Positions 1 to 10,685 of a DNA stretch of 64,000 nt are shown one piece after another. The DNA comes from Thunnus maccoyii (Eukaryota; Chordata; Actinopteri; Scombriformes; Scombridae). Positions within the stretch are counted from its first letter, which is position 1; each line of letters begins with the position of its first letter. Location: contig NC_056534.1 in the NCBI RefSeq assembly GCF_910596095.1, positions 8,866,990 through 8,930,989 on the forward strand, written 5' to 3'. The position numbers were made by a program, and so were the translations under genes. Below the pieces are notes generated by a model, which ran no database searches, was not told the origin of the DNA, and saw nothing but the letters and a program-made list of their open reading frames with translations.

Positions 1-413
1 AAAAGCAGAGGAGGAAGTGGAGGATGTAGCTGCTCTTTTCTCTGCAGTAGAAAAAAAAACACAGATACAGTTAAACAGTTAGAGACACGTGAAAACAAAG
101 ATGCAATTTTGATTCATCAGTGAATTTAACAGTCACCATCTACTGCACCTGCGTATGCTTTCTTTAACTTCTCTGCGGCGTAGTTGTTTTTCATTTTCCT
201 CAAGATCTCAACAGTGATGTTCACAGCCATCTCTTCACCGTAGCCCCGTATCATTTCATCCACAGTGTCCGTCCGGGATGCTTTCTCTAGACGGGCCTTA
301 GGAATTCGTTTGCAGCCGTCCAAGACATCATTTGTAAGGTACCAATTAAACGTTTTAAAATCCCTATCAGGCAGGTCTTCCAGAGTGTCAAGGAGCAGCT
401 GTGGAATCTGCAT
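1..413 (-). CDS. PYD mini-gene, unit A (3' end beyond the window)
   Basis: Exon 149-413 encodes an 88-residue pyrin (death-fold) domain: the helix-1 Leu run LLLDTLEDL, then FKTFNWYL, a basic IPKARLE turn and the conserved EEMAVNITVEIL helix. It ends in the donor CAG|GTGCAG in phase 1. The next exon begins at 41 after a polypyrimidine tract and CTGCAG, encodes the start of the Ala/Ser-rich linker (EKRAATSSTSSSA) and runs off the window. The acceptor before the start codon (CTTCAG at 423-428) matches the other units. PYDs act by homotypic helical assembly in inflammasome signalling (family knowledge). Oddity: I find no copy of the upstream non-coding exon seen in units B-E; the spacer is rearranged by LINE and LTR-retrotransposon debris, so this copy may lack its promoter. 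Confidence 0.8.
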
Positions 414-473
414 TTCTGCTCACTGAAGAGATAAAAGAGAGGAAATTAGTTTTCAGTTTTCAGATGAGCTTTC

Positions 474-945
474 AATGTTACGGGATTGGTTTTACATTTT
501 GGGAAATAGGCTCATTTGCTTCGTTGCAGAGAGTTAAATGAGAAAATTGATATGACTTCTGTATCTGTCCATACTGTGTTTCTGTGTTTTACAGGGGGAT
601 ATGTGCTGGTCTGTTTCTTGTTCAGGAGCAGTGACTTCCTGGAGTCTTGTCATCACAGTGAGGTCGCCATTCAACCGGCAGAGACACCAGGAAGTCACCA
701 CTCACGCTGAAGATGTAGTCTGGTCTGTACAACCACAACTTGAAATTTTTACACCTCAATCATTGTAAAAATGAAACAAACAAGATAAAATGTGTTAATT
801 ACGGCTAGCTGTAGTTTTTATGCTAAGCTAAGCTAACCGTCGGCTAGCTGTAATTATACTGAACAGACAAATAAAGAGATTCTTACCGATCTTCTCATCT
901 AATTCTGGGCAGCAAAGCCATTTCCTAAAATTTCAAACCACTTGT
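474..945. repeat. MITE family 1, copy in unit A
   Basis: Non-autonomous element whose ends are imperfect inverted repeats: GGATTGGTTTTACATTTTGG on the left and CAAAATTTCAAACCA-like sequence on the right. It contains the GCTAAGCTAAGCTAACCG motif frequent in teleost repeats. Orthologous copies lie just upstream of the start codon in units B, C and D, so insertion came before the array duplicated. The 64-residue reading frame inside is repeat sequence, not a gene. Confidence 0.7.
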
Positions 946-1156
946 CAGTGTCAGTGCTCGCTGGCAACAAACACACATGACAGAAAAAGTTGAAATTTTG
1001 ACACACTAGAAAGAAAACCATCTAATTTTATAGATCAAACAAATCGTCATATTAAAATTGATAATGAAAATAACTGTTAGTTACAGCCCTAATCAAGTCT
1101 GTAGCTGTGAATGTTAGTAAACTGTTAATGAAATGAAAATGCACTCTGGTCCAGAT

Positions 1157-1620
1157 GTAATAATAATAATAATAACTTTATTTGTATAGAACTTTTCAAA
1201 ACAGAGGTACAAAGTGCTTTACAGAATAAGATAAAATACACAGTCATGATAAAACCTGATAAAACAGAGAGTATAAAAGGAACAGGTACAACAGATAAGC
1301 AACAGATTTACTGTAGAAAAGCCTTTCTGTAATAGCAAGTTTTGAGGATTGATATAAAACAGGTTACTGAATTTGCTGGCTGAAGTTCGTCAGGTAGGGA
1401 ATTCCATAGTAGTGGGGCAATAACCACAAATGCACGGTATCCTTTAGTAATGAGGTGGGCTGTGGCGACAGTAAGGAGGGTTTTATCTGAGGAACGCAGG
1501 CAGCAGCTAGGCTCATAGGGTACAAGTAAATCTGTGATGTCAGTGGGAGCAAGTTCATGTGTGTTGCAAGTATGGGTATGATATGGTCTAAGGCTGCTGT
1601 GGTCTGTGAAAATAGTCACA
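1157..1620 (-). mobile_element. LINE remnant, ORF2 C-terminal end
   Basis: The minus-strand translation (LVPYEPSCCLRSSDKTLL, then GYRAFVVIAPLLWNSLPDEL) is the typical C-terminal tail of L2/CR1-type non-LTR reverse transcriptases. It is followed by a 3' tail and a short (TAA)n run at 1157-1175. It is 5'-truncated, as usual for LINE insertions, and inserted in the unit A spacer right after sequence that continues uninterrupted in unit B. Confidence 0.75.
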
Positions 1621-1885
1621 TGGAGGCCTTCAACGTATGGCCTAAAGTGTTCTTAGGCCCAAATAACGGCCAGACACTCTTTCTCTGGAGTTGGGTGTGG
1701 TTCACCAGAGGGTGACTAGCATATGCCACAACAACATCTCTGCTTTCATCATCCCTCTCTCTCATGCGTCTGCATGAATGAAGAAAAAGATGTGTAAAGT
1801 CCAGGAATCTCAGGACAGGTGCTGAAGTTATGCAGCTTTTCAGGAGATCAGTCAGGATGAGTTGCCATCGTGAGTTGTTTTTCAA
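1616..1885 (-). mobile_element. LTR-retrotransposon (Gypsy-like) RNase H remnant
   Basis: The minus-strand frame has TSAPVLRFLDFT followed by VVVAYASHPL, which correspond to the RT/RNase H junction (SAPVLRFPDF...VVAYASRTL) of Gypsy-type pol. The catalytic Asp-containing segment is scrambled and the frame is short, so this is a fossil. It abuts the LINE remnant. Confidence 0.6.
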
Positions 1886-2129
1886 AAGCTCTAATATCAG
1901 TTATCTTTTGTATTACTCAGATCAACGATAGCAAACAGGGTTTACATAACCACTATAGCATATAAAATTATAATGTGAAAAGGCATCAAAACATTATACT
2001 CCTTAAAATCACTTTTCTCCAGAAGAAAAAACTATATTGCTGGAAACACTTGAAGAAGAATACACATTTGATAATCAAGTGACGTCTTGGAACAACCCCT
2101 TGATCGACCATATGCTAACTGTGTCTTTC

Positions 2130-2790
2130 CTGCATCTGACCTTTTTGATCCTACCTGAATGCAGGGCCCCCTCGTGTTTCTGCCCCTTGATTTCAAGGTT
2201 TTCAAAGTTTAGTTGAAAGCGGTGTTTCACCCACAGTAGGCTCTGCAAAGCGTCTGGGCATGCCCGTTCATAACTTCGATCTTAACGACGTGCGCAGCTA
2301 AACCAGCGTACAGTTCAACACGGCGAATAAAAAGGGGTGAAAATCACTTCACCTCGTGTAGTTGCACTGGTACCGTTTCGTTAAGGACATGCAGACTCCG
2401 GTCGTCAAGAAAAATGTCAAAGGAAAAGGTGTTCGGGCGCCACTTACAACAGTTTGGTCCGTGTTTCTTGGTTGAAGTAGAAGAAGACGAGTCAGAAACT
2501 CACAACCACGCAGATATCGGAATTTCCGCAATGCTCGTCGTTTATTACTAATATTCACATCAACCTTACCGAGACCGGTTGAACGGCTACTATTTTATCA
2601 TACACGAACAAAACAGAGGCGACACGTAACCAATAGGCTACTCTTGGGTTGAGGGGCAAAAACAAGACAGGCGCTCAATAACACACGTCCTTTCCCAGGA
2701 TTCGCGCCGTTCTTTCAAAGAGTACAGGGCGCTGTCTGATGACGTTGCTTCTCTCGTAGCTACGCACTATATCTTAAAGGTACGTTTCAC
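2130..2790. other. CpG-richer block, possible LTR remnant
   Basis: Between AT-rich spacers there is a stretch with many CpGs, a CCAAT box (2629-2634), a CRE-like TGACGTTG near 2739 and an AATAAA near 2325. No reading frame resembles a known protein. It lies next to the Gypsy-like fragment, so a degraded LTR is a reasonable guess. It is absent from the other units. Confidence 0.3.
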
Positions 2791-2799
2791 AATTTCGAC

Positions 2800-3535
2800 T
2801 TATAACAATGTGTCAGATTTTTTATTCTGTAAATCATGAAAAAATCATCAAAATGCATTAAATTAGTGATCACAGGTTACATATGCCAGAATTATAATTC
2901 TGTAAATCATGAAAAAAAACCACAAAAATGATGAAAAATGTCCCATCTCACAACGTTAAGAAATGCAGTGACCCTTTTTCATAAGTCACCTTTTGTAAAG
3001 GGTTTATAAGTTGTAAATAATGACTTTATTAATGTTTAATGAATCATTTACTAATGTTTTACACATCAGTTTAATAAGAACAACTTTGAGGTTGCCAGGT
3101 TTTGGAAAATCCTCCTTCAGCATAACACTTGCTTAATCTTTCTTAGCTAACTATTAACTTAACCAGGAATGCCCCTCCTTCTCCAATTGACTCTTCAACC
3201 ACTTAAGTTCTTGAAAAGGACTGCATGAGTCATAAGTTTCACATTTTTTAATGAGACATCAAATTTATAAATGTAAGTAAATCATTAATAAAGGGTTGTG
3301 AATTCACCATGTTCAAATAAGTCATCAAGTCGGCAGTTATAAGTGTTAGTAAAGTCATTAATAAAGGTCCCAAGTTTCTCTCTATTACTGCTATAATAAG
3401 CAAACATTAATAGGTCATCTACAGATCTAAATATAAATAAATCATAAATTCTTGATCCATCAGTGATTAATCAGTTAATTCATTAGATATATAAGAATAA
3501 TTGGCAATTCTGATACATTTTTCAAGCAAAAATGA
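2800..3535. repeat. Duplicated inter-gene spacer, unit A
   Basis: This stretch aligns with 7730-8440, 15300-15890, 21845-22500 and 29830-30350; shared landmarks are TTAGTGATCACAGG, TCACAACGTTAAGAAATG and AATAATTGGCAAC. It has no coding potential. In unit A it comes after sequence homologous to 8680, so segment order differs from the other units. Confidence 0.7.
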
Positions 3536-3544
3536 AAAACATTT

Positions 3545-3740
3545 GGTAACGCTTTAGAATACAGCCCGCAATGTACAGTGTAATTACTCCGTAGTTACGA
3601 TGTAATCTTTTGTACTAATGGTGTACCAGTATTGTACGTACCAATACATATATGTAGGTACAGGGGAACAAGATGTGAAGATATGGAATAAGGGGGTAAC
3701 AATTTAGAAACTTACAAATTACTTATGCTGTAGTTATTTT
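3545..3740. repeat. Fragment of foldback element family
   Basis: Begins GGTAACGCTTTAGAATACAG, the same terminus as the foldback elements at 3833 and 31013, and continues with the GTACCAGTA motif of that family. Only one arm is present. Confidence 0.5.
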
Positions 3741-3832
3741 TTTAACTATTCTATGATTACAGAGTATGTATGACCTACTGAACAATAATCTGGAAATTTG
3801 GGAAGAATTTAGAGAGAATTGATACTTAAGTT

Positions 3833-4620
3833 GGTAACATTTTAAAATACAGCCCTTGTTTTACTGTGTAATTTCCTGGAATTTACGGTGTAACTTCCTC
3901 ATATAAATCCATACATATAAAATACTTACTGGTTCATACTGGTAGTAAAATGTATGTATAACAGAGGAAAACAAGACAATGAGGAACAAGTGTGTAACAA
4001 TTGGGGATTCTCCTGAAAATATTTTTTTTATAACTACTTGCATACCTTATTATTGTGTAATTAAAGATATACTATGTATATTATTACATTGCTGTATTGT
4101 TATTTTTTCATCTTCAGATGACAATACAAGCCTTCCATAGCTGTGCACTTCAGAAAGGTAAGTTTGCCCGTTATGCTGCAGTGATGGACCAACATGGCTG
4201 CTAGGAGCTGGTCTTGTAGTAAAGACACATTTCTCGAGTTGTTCTTATTCAAATTCATACAGTGAAGTAGAAGACAAGCACAATAAATCCCTGGAGTGTG
4301 AGTGAAGCTTGCCTGCCAAACACACATGCATAAAAAATGCATAATGCATAAAAAATGACTGTCATAACTGCCATGGGCAAAAGGCAAAAACATTTGATTT
4401 TACTGCACTTCATCCATATAAATATGTACTGATTCATACAAGGAAGTTACACCAGAAGTTCAAGGAGGTTAACCAATTGTTACTCCCTTGTTCCTCGTTG
4501 CCTTGTTTTCTTCTGTTGTACCTACATTTTAGTACCAGTAGGGAAGCGTAAGTATTTTATATGTACAGATTCATATGAGGAAGTTACACCATAATTCCGG
4601 GAAATTGCACGGTAAGTGAA
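3833..4620. mobile_element. Foldback (long-TIR) element, short copy
   Basis: The left arm (3833-4010: GGTAAC, then AATACAGCCC, repeated TGTAACTTCC blocks) is mirrored by a right arm at about 4425-4617. The core (4040-4210) matches 31930-32120. No transposase is present. The right arm is uninterrupted at GTAAGTATTTTATATG (about 4547-4562) and so shows the pre-insertion site of the solo LTR in the larger copy. Confidence 0.65.
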
Positions 4621-4624
4621 GGAA

Positions 4625-5560
4625 AGTGACCATGGATGTATTCCAAGAGCTAGATAGGGCTCCGCCACTCAGCCTTGCAGCCAATTTTTCCCAGTGGCCA
4701 CTCGTTGTGAAAAATCCCCCTGCAGCCCAAAAAGCATTTTCCCCATAGACCACCACTGTAAAAGAACTGTAAAACTGTTGACAGGACACCTCGAAATGCA
4801 AACAAGGTCAACTCTTTTTATCATGAATATTTGATCCATAAGGTTTTATATTTGTAAAACTTTCCTCGAGCCGAGAAAAGCGATTTAAAGATCTGTGACA
4901 TCATCAAAACGTAAAGTCTATGGGCCAAACGGGAACTCGTGGGTGGGGCCAGTGGGAGAAACACTATTGTGCATATTCAGTGGGCCGTACAATGCGGAAG
5001 CAAACCTGGAATCTAGGAACTTTTTTTGCCCATGGATGTATAAAGAGAACTGGATACAGCGTCAGAGGCAGGGCCCCGTTCATTCCTATGAAAGTTGCTC
5101 GGTGGCACATGAAGCCAAAAAAGTTCAACTTCTTCCGCATTGCTTCCGCATCTGTGCGGCCCATAGAGCAAATGCACTAGTGACTTTCTCAGGCCGAGTC
5201 GGCTACTTCTGGTTTAGCCCTCCGGCTAACCTGAATGGGGATAAAACAATTCAATCGTGTGGCTCTTCTAGGCTTTTGAAATGTGATCGGACCAAATGGA
5301 TCAAATTCTGATACTGAGTCACTTCGTGGGGGTTGTGATGCTCAAAAAAATATATCCGCTGATTTACAGATGTCTCTTTCACAATGTAAGTCTGTGAGAA
5401 AAAGCCTTTTTGGGCTAGTGTGCATCACGTGACGTTGTAATTACATGGTTTGACCGCTATGACAATGTTCCTGTATCGAGTTCTCTTTATACATCCATGT
5501 ATGCGCCGGCAAGTGGAAAGGGTTCAGCTGAGGCCTTGCGGACCCTACAAACCAGACTCA
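4625..5560. repeat. Interspersed repeats
   Basis: Two non-coding repeat families: 4625-4770 is similar to 28455-28620 (GCAGCCAATTTTTCCCAGTG), and about 5180-5400 is similar to 41020-41220 (TTCGTGGGGGTTGTG, GGCTCTTCTAG). The 138-codon open frame at 4895-5311 runs across this repeat and resembles no protein I know. Confidence 0.5.
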
Positions 5561-5869
5561 CATGTACATGACTATGGTGGCTGACGAAGACAATAGACCA
5601 TAGCAGATCAAAAATAAACGAGAAAGTTATTAAAGGTAGCAATCTTAGCAACTATTGAGCAAAGAAATGAAGGTAACCTAGTCTATGTGTTTGAGCCACA
5701 GCAATATATGACTGTCAGTGCAAATAATGTGGTCTAATCAATGAATGAATGCAAATAAAAGGTGGCTTAGGAAAGTATGAATACTAAGTAATATTAAGTA
5801 TGAATGTAGATATTTTTGCAACTACTAAGCAGAAATAATGATGATAAACTACAAATTGTGTTAGTCTAA

Positions 5870-6172
5870 CTGCTAATTAGCAAGACAAAATTTAATTTTA
5901 ACCAGATTATGAGAAGTCAGGAGATCAATGTTAGTGCAATTTATCCTCTGAGGATATATTCAATTAAGGACTAAACAGTCAAACTGATGGTGGCGCAAGT
6001 GGAAAAGTCAGAGGATCACCAAATCACTATAATGTGTCTTTTTAGGTCTTTAATTATCTGCTGTAAATTTCATGACAAATTAATCCATCTGATAATTGAG
6101 ATATTTCACTCTGAACCACAACCTCATGGTGTATTCCCTTCTAGTCTTCCTGGTTTGGTTTGTTTCGCGAGT
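5870..6172. repeat. Teleost interspersed repeat forming the 3' flank of unit B
   Basis: Contains the widespread fish repeat signature GCTAATTAG, AGTCAGGAGATCAATGTTAG and CTCATGGTG. Copies flank the 3' ends of units C (13360-13684) and D (19850-20208); related copies are at 11870-12180, 26990-27660 and 43240-43390. The gene's stop codon lies directly at the repeat edge, so the 3' UTR would be repeat-derived. Confidence 0.6.
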
Positions 6173-6706
6173 TTATTTGTTGATGGTTATATTCCATGAT
6201 CTAGAGGTGCCACCCATGATCGTCGGGGCGATGATCACACTTCCATCCTGAGCAAACATTGCAGCAGGAGGAGCAGGAGCAGCAGGAGGTGCCAAAGCAG
6301 AGGAGGAGGTGGAGGGTGTAGCTGCTCTTCTCTCTGTAATTGAAAAAAAATACAGATACAGTTAAACAGTTAGAGACACGTGAAAACAAAGATGTAACTT
6401 TGACGCATCCGTGAATTTAACAAAGTCACCATCTACTGCACCTGCGTATGCTTTCTTTAACTTCTCTGCGGCGTAGTTGTTGTTTATTTTCCTCAAGATC
6501 TCAACAGTGATGTTCACAGCCATCTCTTCACCGTAGCCCCGTATCATTTCATCCACAGTGTCCGTCCGGGATGCTTTCTCTAGACGGGCCTTAGGAATTC
6601 GTTTGCAGCCGTCCAAAACATCAGTCGTAAGGTACCAATTAAACGTTTTAAAATCCCTATCAGGCAGGTCTTCCAGAGTGTCAAGGAGCAGCTGTGGAAC
6701 CTGCAT
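6173..6706 (-). CDS. PYD mini-gene, unit B (PYD + short tail, 141 aa)
   Basis: Two coding exons, 6442-6706 (88 codons plus one base) and 6173-6333, joined in phase 1. Residues 1-88 are a pyrin domain (LLLDTLEDL, FKTFNWYL, IPKARLE, GYGEEMAVNITVEIL). Residues about 89-115 are an Ala/Pro/Ser linker. The last 26 residues hold the conserved tail GSVIIAPTIMGG then SWNITINK, followed by TAA. The start codon follows an acceptor (CTTCAG) at 6716-6721, so the 5' UTR is spliced; its likely source is the exon ending at 9580. No NACHT or LRR exon lies between this stop and unit A. AATAAA overlaps the stop codon (AAATAAAC). Probably a cytosolic adaptor or decoy in death-fold signalling; the family is sure, the exact role is not. 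Confidence 0.85.
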
Positions 6707-6770
6707 TTCTGCTCACTGAAGAGATAAAAGAGGGGAAATTAGTTTTCAGTTTTCAGACGAGCTTTCAATG

Positions 6771-7293
6771 TTAAGGGATTGGTTTGACATTTTGGGAAAT
6801 AGGCTCAATTGCTTCGTTGCAGAGAGTTTAATGAGAAAATTGATATGACTCCTGTATCTGTCCATACTGTGTTTCTGTGTTTTACAGGGGGATATGTGCT
6901 GGTCTGTTTCTTGTTCAGGAGCAGTGACTTCCTGGAGTCTTGTCATCATCGTGAGGTTGCCATTCAACCAGCAGAGACACAAGGAAGTCACCACGCCTGC
7001 TAAAGACATAGTCTGGCACATAACCTTCTGTACAACCACCACTTGACATTTTTACACCTCAATCATTGTACAAATTAAACAAACAAGATATAACTTGTTA
7101 ATTAGTGAGTTTGACTTTGACTGTTTTTGTTACATTTGGCCAGAGAAGGCTAGCAGTAGGTTTTATGCTAAGCTAAGCTAACCGTCTGCTAACAGTAGTT
7201 ATACTGAATGGACGAATATATGAGTCTTATTGATCTTCTCATCTAACTCTGGGCAGCAAAGCAAATCATTCCCTAAAATGTCAAACCACTTTG
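6771..7293. repeat. MITE family 1, copy in unit B
   Basis: Most complete copy. The left end GGATTGGTTTGACATTTTGG is mirrored at the right end by AAAATGTCAAACCACTTT; the terminal similarity extends about 80 bp. TTAA is present at the left boundary. It lies within the putative first intron of the unit B transcript. Confidence 0.7.
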
Positions 7294-7329
7294 TGTCTGT
7301 GCTCACTGGCAACAAACACACATGACAGA

Positions 7330-8920
7330 AAAAGTTGTTTATTAGAGTTATTTTCATTACTGATTAATCTTCCAAATATTTTTTGATTAATTGAATATTG
7401 TTTTTGGTCTATAAAACATCAAAACAAAGAAAAATGTCCATCACACATTCGTAAAGTCCACAGTGACATCATCAAATGTCTTATTTTGTCCAAAGATATA
7501 AAATTTTCTGTAATTAAGATAAGGAAAAGTAGCAAACTCTCAAAATTGAGAACCTGAAACCAAAACATTTTTGGACCTTTTTGACTAATTGTTGCAGCTC
7601 TAAAAAAATATTTCGCTCTTTAAATGTTGGCAACAAATACACATGTAAATATAAAAACAAAAATTTTTACATAAATCATGTAAATATTTTTTTCAGTCCG
7701 CATCTTAATCTGGTTCGGCATTAAATTAGTGATCACAGGGTACATGTGCCACATTTATTCTGTAAATCATGAAAAAAATCACAAAAATGATGAAAAATGT
7801 CCCGTTTCACAACGTTAAGAAATGTAGTGACACTTTCATAAGTCATCTTTTGTAAAGGGGTTATATGTTGCAAATAATGGCTTTATTCATGTTTAATGAA
7901 TCATTTACTGATGTTTTACAGATCAATTAACAACTTTGGGGTTGCCATGTTGTGGAAAATCCTCCTTCAGCATAACACTTGCTTAATCTTTTTAGGTAAC
8001 TGTTTAATTAACCACGAACGCTCCTCCTTCTCTAATTGACTCTTCAACCACTGAAGTTCTGGAAAAGGGCTGCATGAGTCATAAGTTTCACACTTTTTAA
8101 TGAGAATCTATAAATGTTAGTAAATCATAACATTAGTCATCACATTAGTGCTTTAATGTCATCATGTTTGCCATAAAATATTAGTAAATCATAAATAAAG
8201 GGTTGTGAGTTTATCATGTTCAATAAGTCATTAAGTCTGGAGTTATAAGTGTTATTAAAGTCATTAATAAAGGTACCAGGTTTCTCTCTATAACTGCTAT
8301 AATAAACAAACATTAGTAGGTCATCTACAGTTATAAATGTAAATAAGTCATGAGTAAAGGGTTCTTAATCCATCAACGATCAGTCGATTAATTCACTAGA
8401 AGAATAATTGGCAACTTTGTTACATTTTTCAAGCAAAAATGAAAAACATTCCCCAGTTCTAGTTTGTCAATTGTGAGGATTTGCTGCTTTGTTTGGTCTT
8501 ATGTGAGAGTAAATTAAATATATTTGGCTTTTAGAGTGTTAGTCAGCCAAAACAAGCATTTTGATAGCATCACTCTGGGCTGTAGGAAACTGCGGCTATT
8601 TTCTGACATTTTATAGATAAAACAAATCATTATATTAATCGATAATGAAAATAACTGTTAGCCCTAATCAAGTCTGTAGCTGTGAATGTTAATAAACTGT
8701 TAATGAAAAGAAAAAGGATACTGGTCCAGATGTGGTCAAACAGCTCATTACAGCTGACTTCATGATGAATTAAAGAGCTACAACCTGGCAACCCAAATCA
8801 TATTGACCTACTTTCTATTTACTCATGATTCATTTTTAAAGCTTTAGTCAATTGTTTATTAAAATTAATAAAGGGAATGACTACAGTTTCTAAATTATTA
8901 CAGAAATCCTTTGAAATACG
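7330..8920. repeat. Duplicated inter-gene spacer, unit B
   Basis: Non-coding, AT-rich DNA that is collinear with 14760-16370 (unit C) and 21400-23640 (unit D). It is part of the array duplication. No RNA gene or other feature is evident. Confidence 0.65.
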
Positions 8921-8923
8921 GAT

Positions 8924-9090
8924 GGATTGCAGAGTGAGGGTCCCTGGCACAACTTCACCTACTTCCAAGGTGCACGGAGAAGGGAAAGAAGTCTAGAGAG
9001 ATGAGAACTCCAGCAACACTTGTAGTATGAAAAACAACTTTATTAATTGACCGACGCGTTTCGGCTTGTGGCCTTCATCAGGGTCATCCG
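8924..9090. mobile_element. Short insertion, SINE-like, unit B only
   Basis: Comparison with unit C (16345-16400) shows about 165 bp inserted here, flanked by the near-repeats GGATGGATT and GGATAGATT. The insert contains CCGACGCGTTTCGGCTTGTG, a motif found in several fish short repeats. A related sequence (TTCACCTACTTCCAAGGTGC-like) lies at about 49985-50100. It postdates duplication of units B and C. Confidence 0.55.
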
Positions 9091-9579
9091 GATAGATTCA
9101 CATCTTGATCTTCCACACTTTGTTAACATCTGTTTACATGTTTGGAGATATTCTGCCAACTAACAGACACACAAATTAACAAATAATCGTCTCTTTCACC
9201 CCGGAAATAATGTCATTAAGAAATGGATACTGATTTAAATGAATATTTACAGGATTCTCTCGGTAGGTTTACTGCACGAAGGCACAAAAGTTAAAAATCC
9301 AGGAGCGCATCGATCACCAGTCAACTTTTCAAAATGCCAGATGTGTGTGACGGCGCGCTGTGCGTAAAAACACTTTTCATGTACATCTGAAAACAATCAC
9401 TACTAACAGGCCTCGACAACACGACCAGGCGCCGCCAGGTTCGATGTAAACACACTTCTGTAACTTTACATTTGTATTTTGACCAATAAGTGTGGCACCA
9501 AGATGGCTGCACCATCGCAGAACCAACGTGCCAGAAACTGCGTTTTAATGAGCGTTAGATATAATTAAAAAGAACTTAC

Positions 9580-9725
9580 CGTGTCAACAACAGCCCACGG
9601 ACACCAGTTACATATGGTAAAGCACAGAAAACCATCTAGTTTCGTTTTCAGCAAGTTACAGGAAGTTTTGCGTAAGTTCAGAGCGCAGCAGCAGCAGACA
9701 GACGAGACATGAGTTAATGTTCAAG
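9580..9725 (-). promoter_or_regulatory. Putative promoter and non-coding first exon of unit B, with ISRE
   Basis: On the minus strand a conserved block ends in a good donor (GACACG|GTAAGTTC; exon end 9580). It contains GAAAACGAAACT (complement of 9638-9649), a perfect match to the interferon-stimulated response element GAAANNGAAACT, and an ETS/PU.1-like CTTCCTGTAA (about 9657-9666). The equivalent block occurs once upstream of units C, D and E. Splicing to the acceptor at 6716 would give the 5' UTR of unit B. The transcription start is not defined by sequence alone, so the ISRE may lie in or just upstream of the exon. Confidence 0.6.
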
Positions 9726-9801
9726 TGGAGAGAAACTAGAGTCAGAGTGACGTTTGCTCCTTTGTCTTACAAAAAAAGTTACCTATGAAAGAACAAAACA
9801 C

Positions 9802-9841
9802 CCTAAATGAATGAATGAATGAATGAATGAATGAATAAATA
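9802..9841. repeat. (TGAA)n microsatellite
   Basis: Tetranucleotide repeat at the same place in unit C (17162-17200); replaced by (AATA)n in unit D (24128-24170) and unit E (33730-33750). Confidence 0.8.
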
Positions 9842-10305
9842 CCATGTTATTGGGAAAGACGCCCACCCACTCATCCTGTGCCCACCAGTAAAGATGATGA
9901 CCCTTTAGTAAAAGCTTCCATTTGTAAATGTCCATCTTGCTTTCTTTTGTTTTGGAATTTTGCATATTAACAGATTTTAAGGTAAGTTGATCTAATTTTT
10001 CCTCACTGGTCTTAAAGGATCTGTGTGTTTTCACAAAGGCAAACACAGAAAACTGTTTCAGTAACAGTTTGGGGATTCATGCGAGGAACTATTCATTAGT
10101 TTGATGCAAAATATAAAATTGATTAAAACTAACATGCACATACAATGTCATGTATGTGCATGTGCTTACACGCTTTCCTTCCATCCATTTGCAATAACAC
10201 ACGTTACAAGTTACTTTCACTCCCTGTTGACAACCTAAGTGATCGTCTACCAAATGAAACAAATGATGCAAGATGCTAAGCGACCACAAACACCACAATT
10301 TAATA

Positions 10306-10685
10306 TTAAAGGACCAGTGTGTAAGATTTAGTGGCATCTAGTGGTGAAGTTGCAGATTGCAACCAACTGAATGCCCCTCCCTTCCAAGTGTGTAGGAGAA
10401 CTTACGGTGGCAGTGAAAAACATGAAAGACCCTCTCTAGAGCCAGTGTTTGGTTTGTCTGTTCTGGGCTACTGTAGAAACACAGCGGTGCAACATGGCGG
10501 GCTCTGTGGAAGAGGACTGGCTCCCTATGTAGATAAAAAGGGCTCATTCTAAGGTAACGAAAACACAACAATGCTTATTTTCAGGTGATAATATACTAAT
10601 TAAAACATACTTATGAATATTATATTCCATTTCTCCCAAGTCTGTTCTGCTAGATGCCACTAAATTGTACAATCTGGTCCTTTAA
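10306..10685. repeat. TTAA-flanked MITE family 2, copy 1
   Basis: About 380 bp with inverted ends (TTAAAGGACCAGTGTGTAAG on the left; ACAATCTGGTCCTTTAA on the right, preceded by TAGATGCCACTAAAT). TTAA borders suggest a piggyBac-type non-autonomous element. Internal frames of 60-88 codons on both strands are not genes. Copies at 17653-18033 and 24615-24995 sit at the same place in units C and D. Confidence 0.8.

Noticed and set aside
516..710. Open frame of 64 codons, repeated at 6809, 14322 and 20878
   Set aside because: It lies inside MITE family 1 and changes with the element; conservation is due to duplication, not coding.
4895..5311. 138-codon open frame
   Set aside because: It overlaps repeats also present at 41020-41330; no domain or splice signals.
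5987..6199. Open frame starting MVAQVEKSEDHQ, repeated at 13495 and 20016
   Set aside because: It falls in a widespread fish repeat on the strand opposite the PYD genes; copies elsewhere in the window are non-coding.
10331..10571. Overlapping frames on both strands (also 17653-17919 and 24615-24881)
   Set aside because: They sit inside TTAA-flanked MITE copies with inverted ends; no protein similarity.
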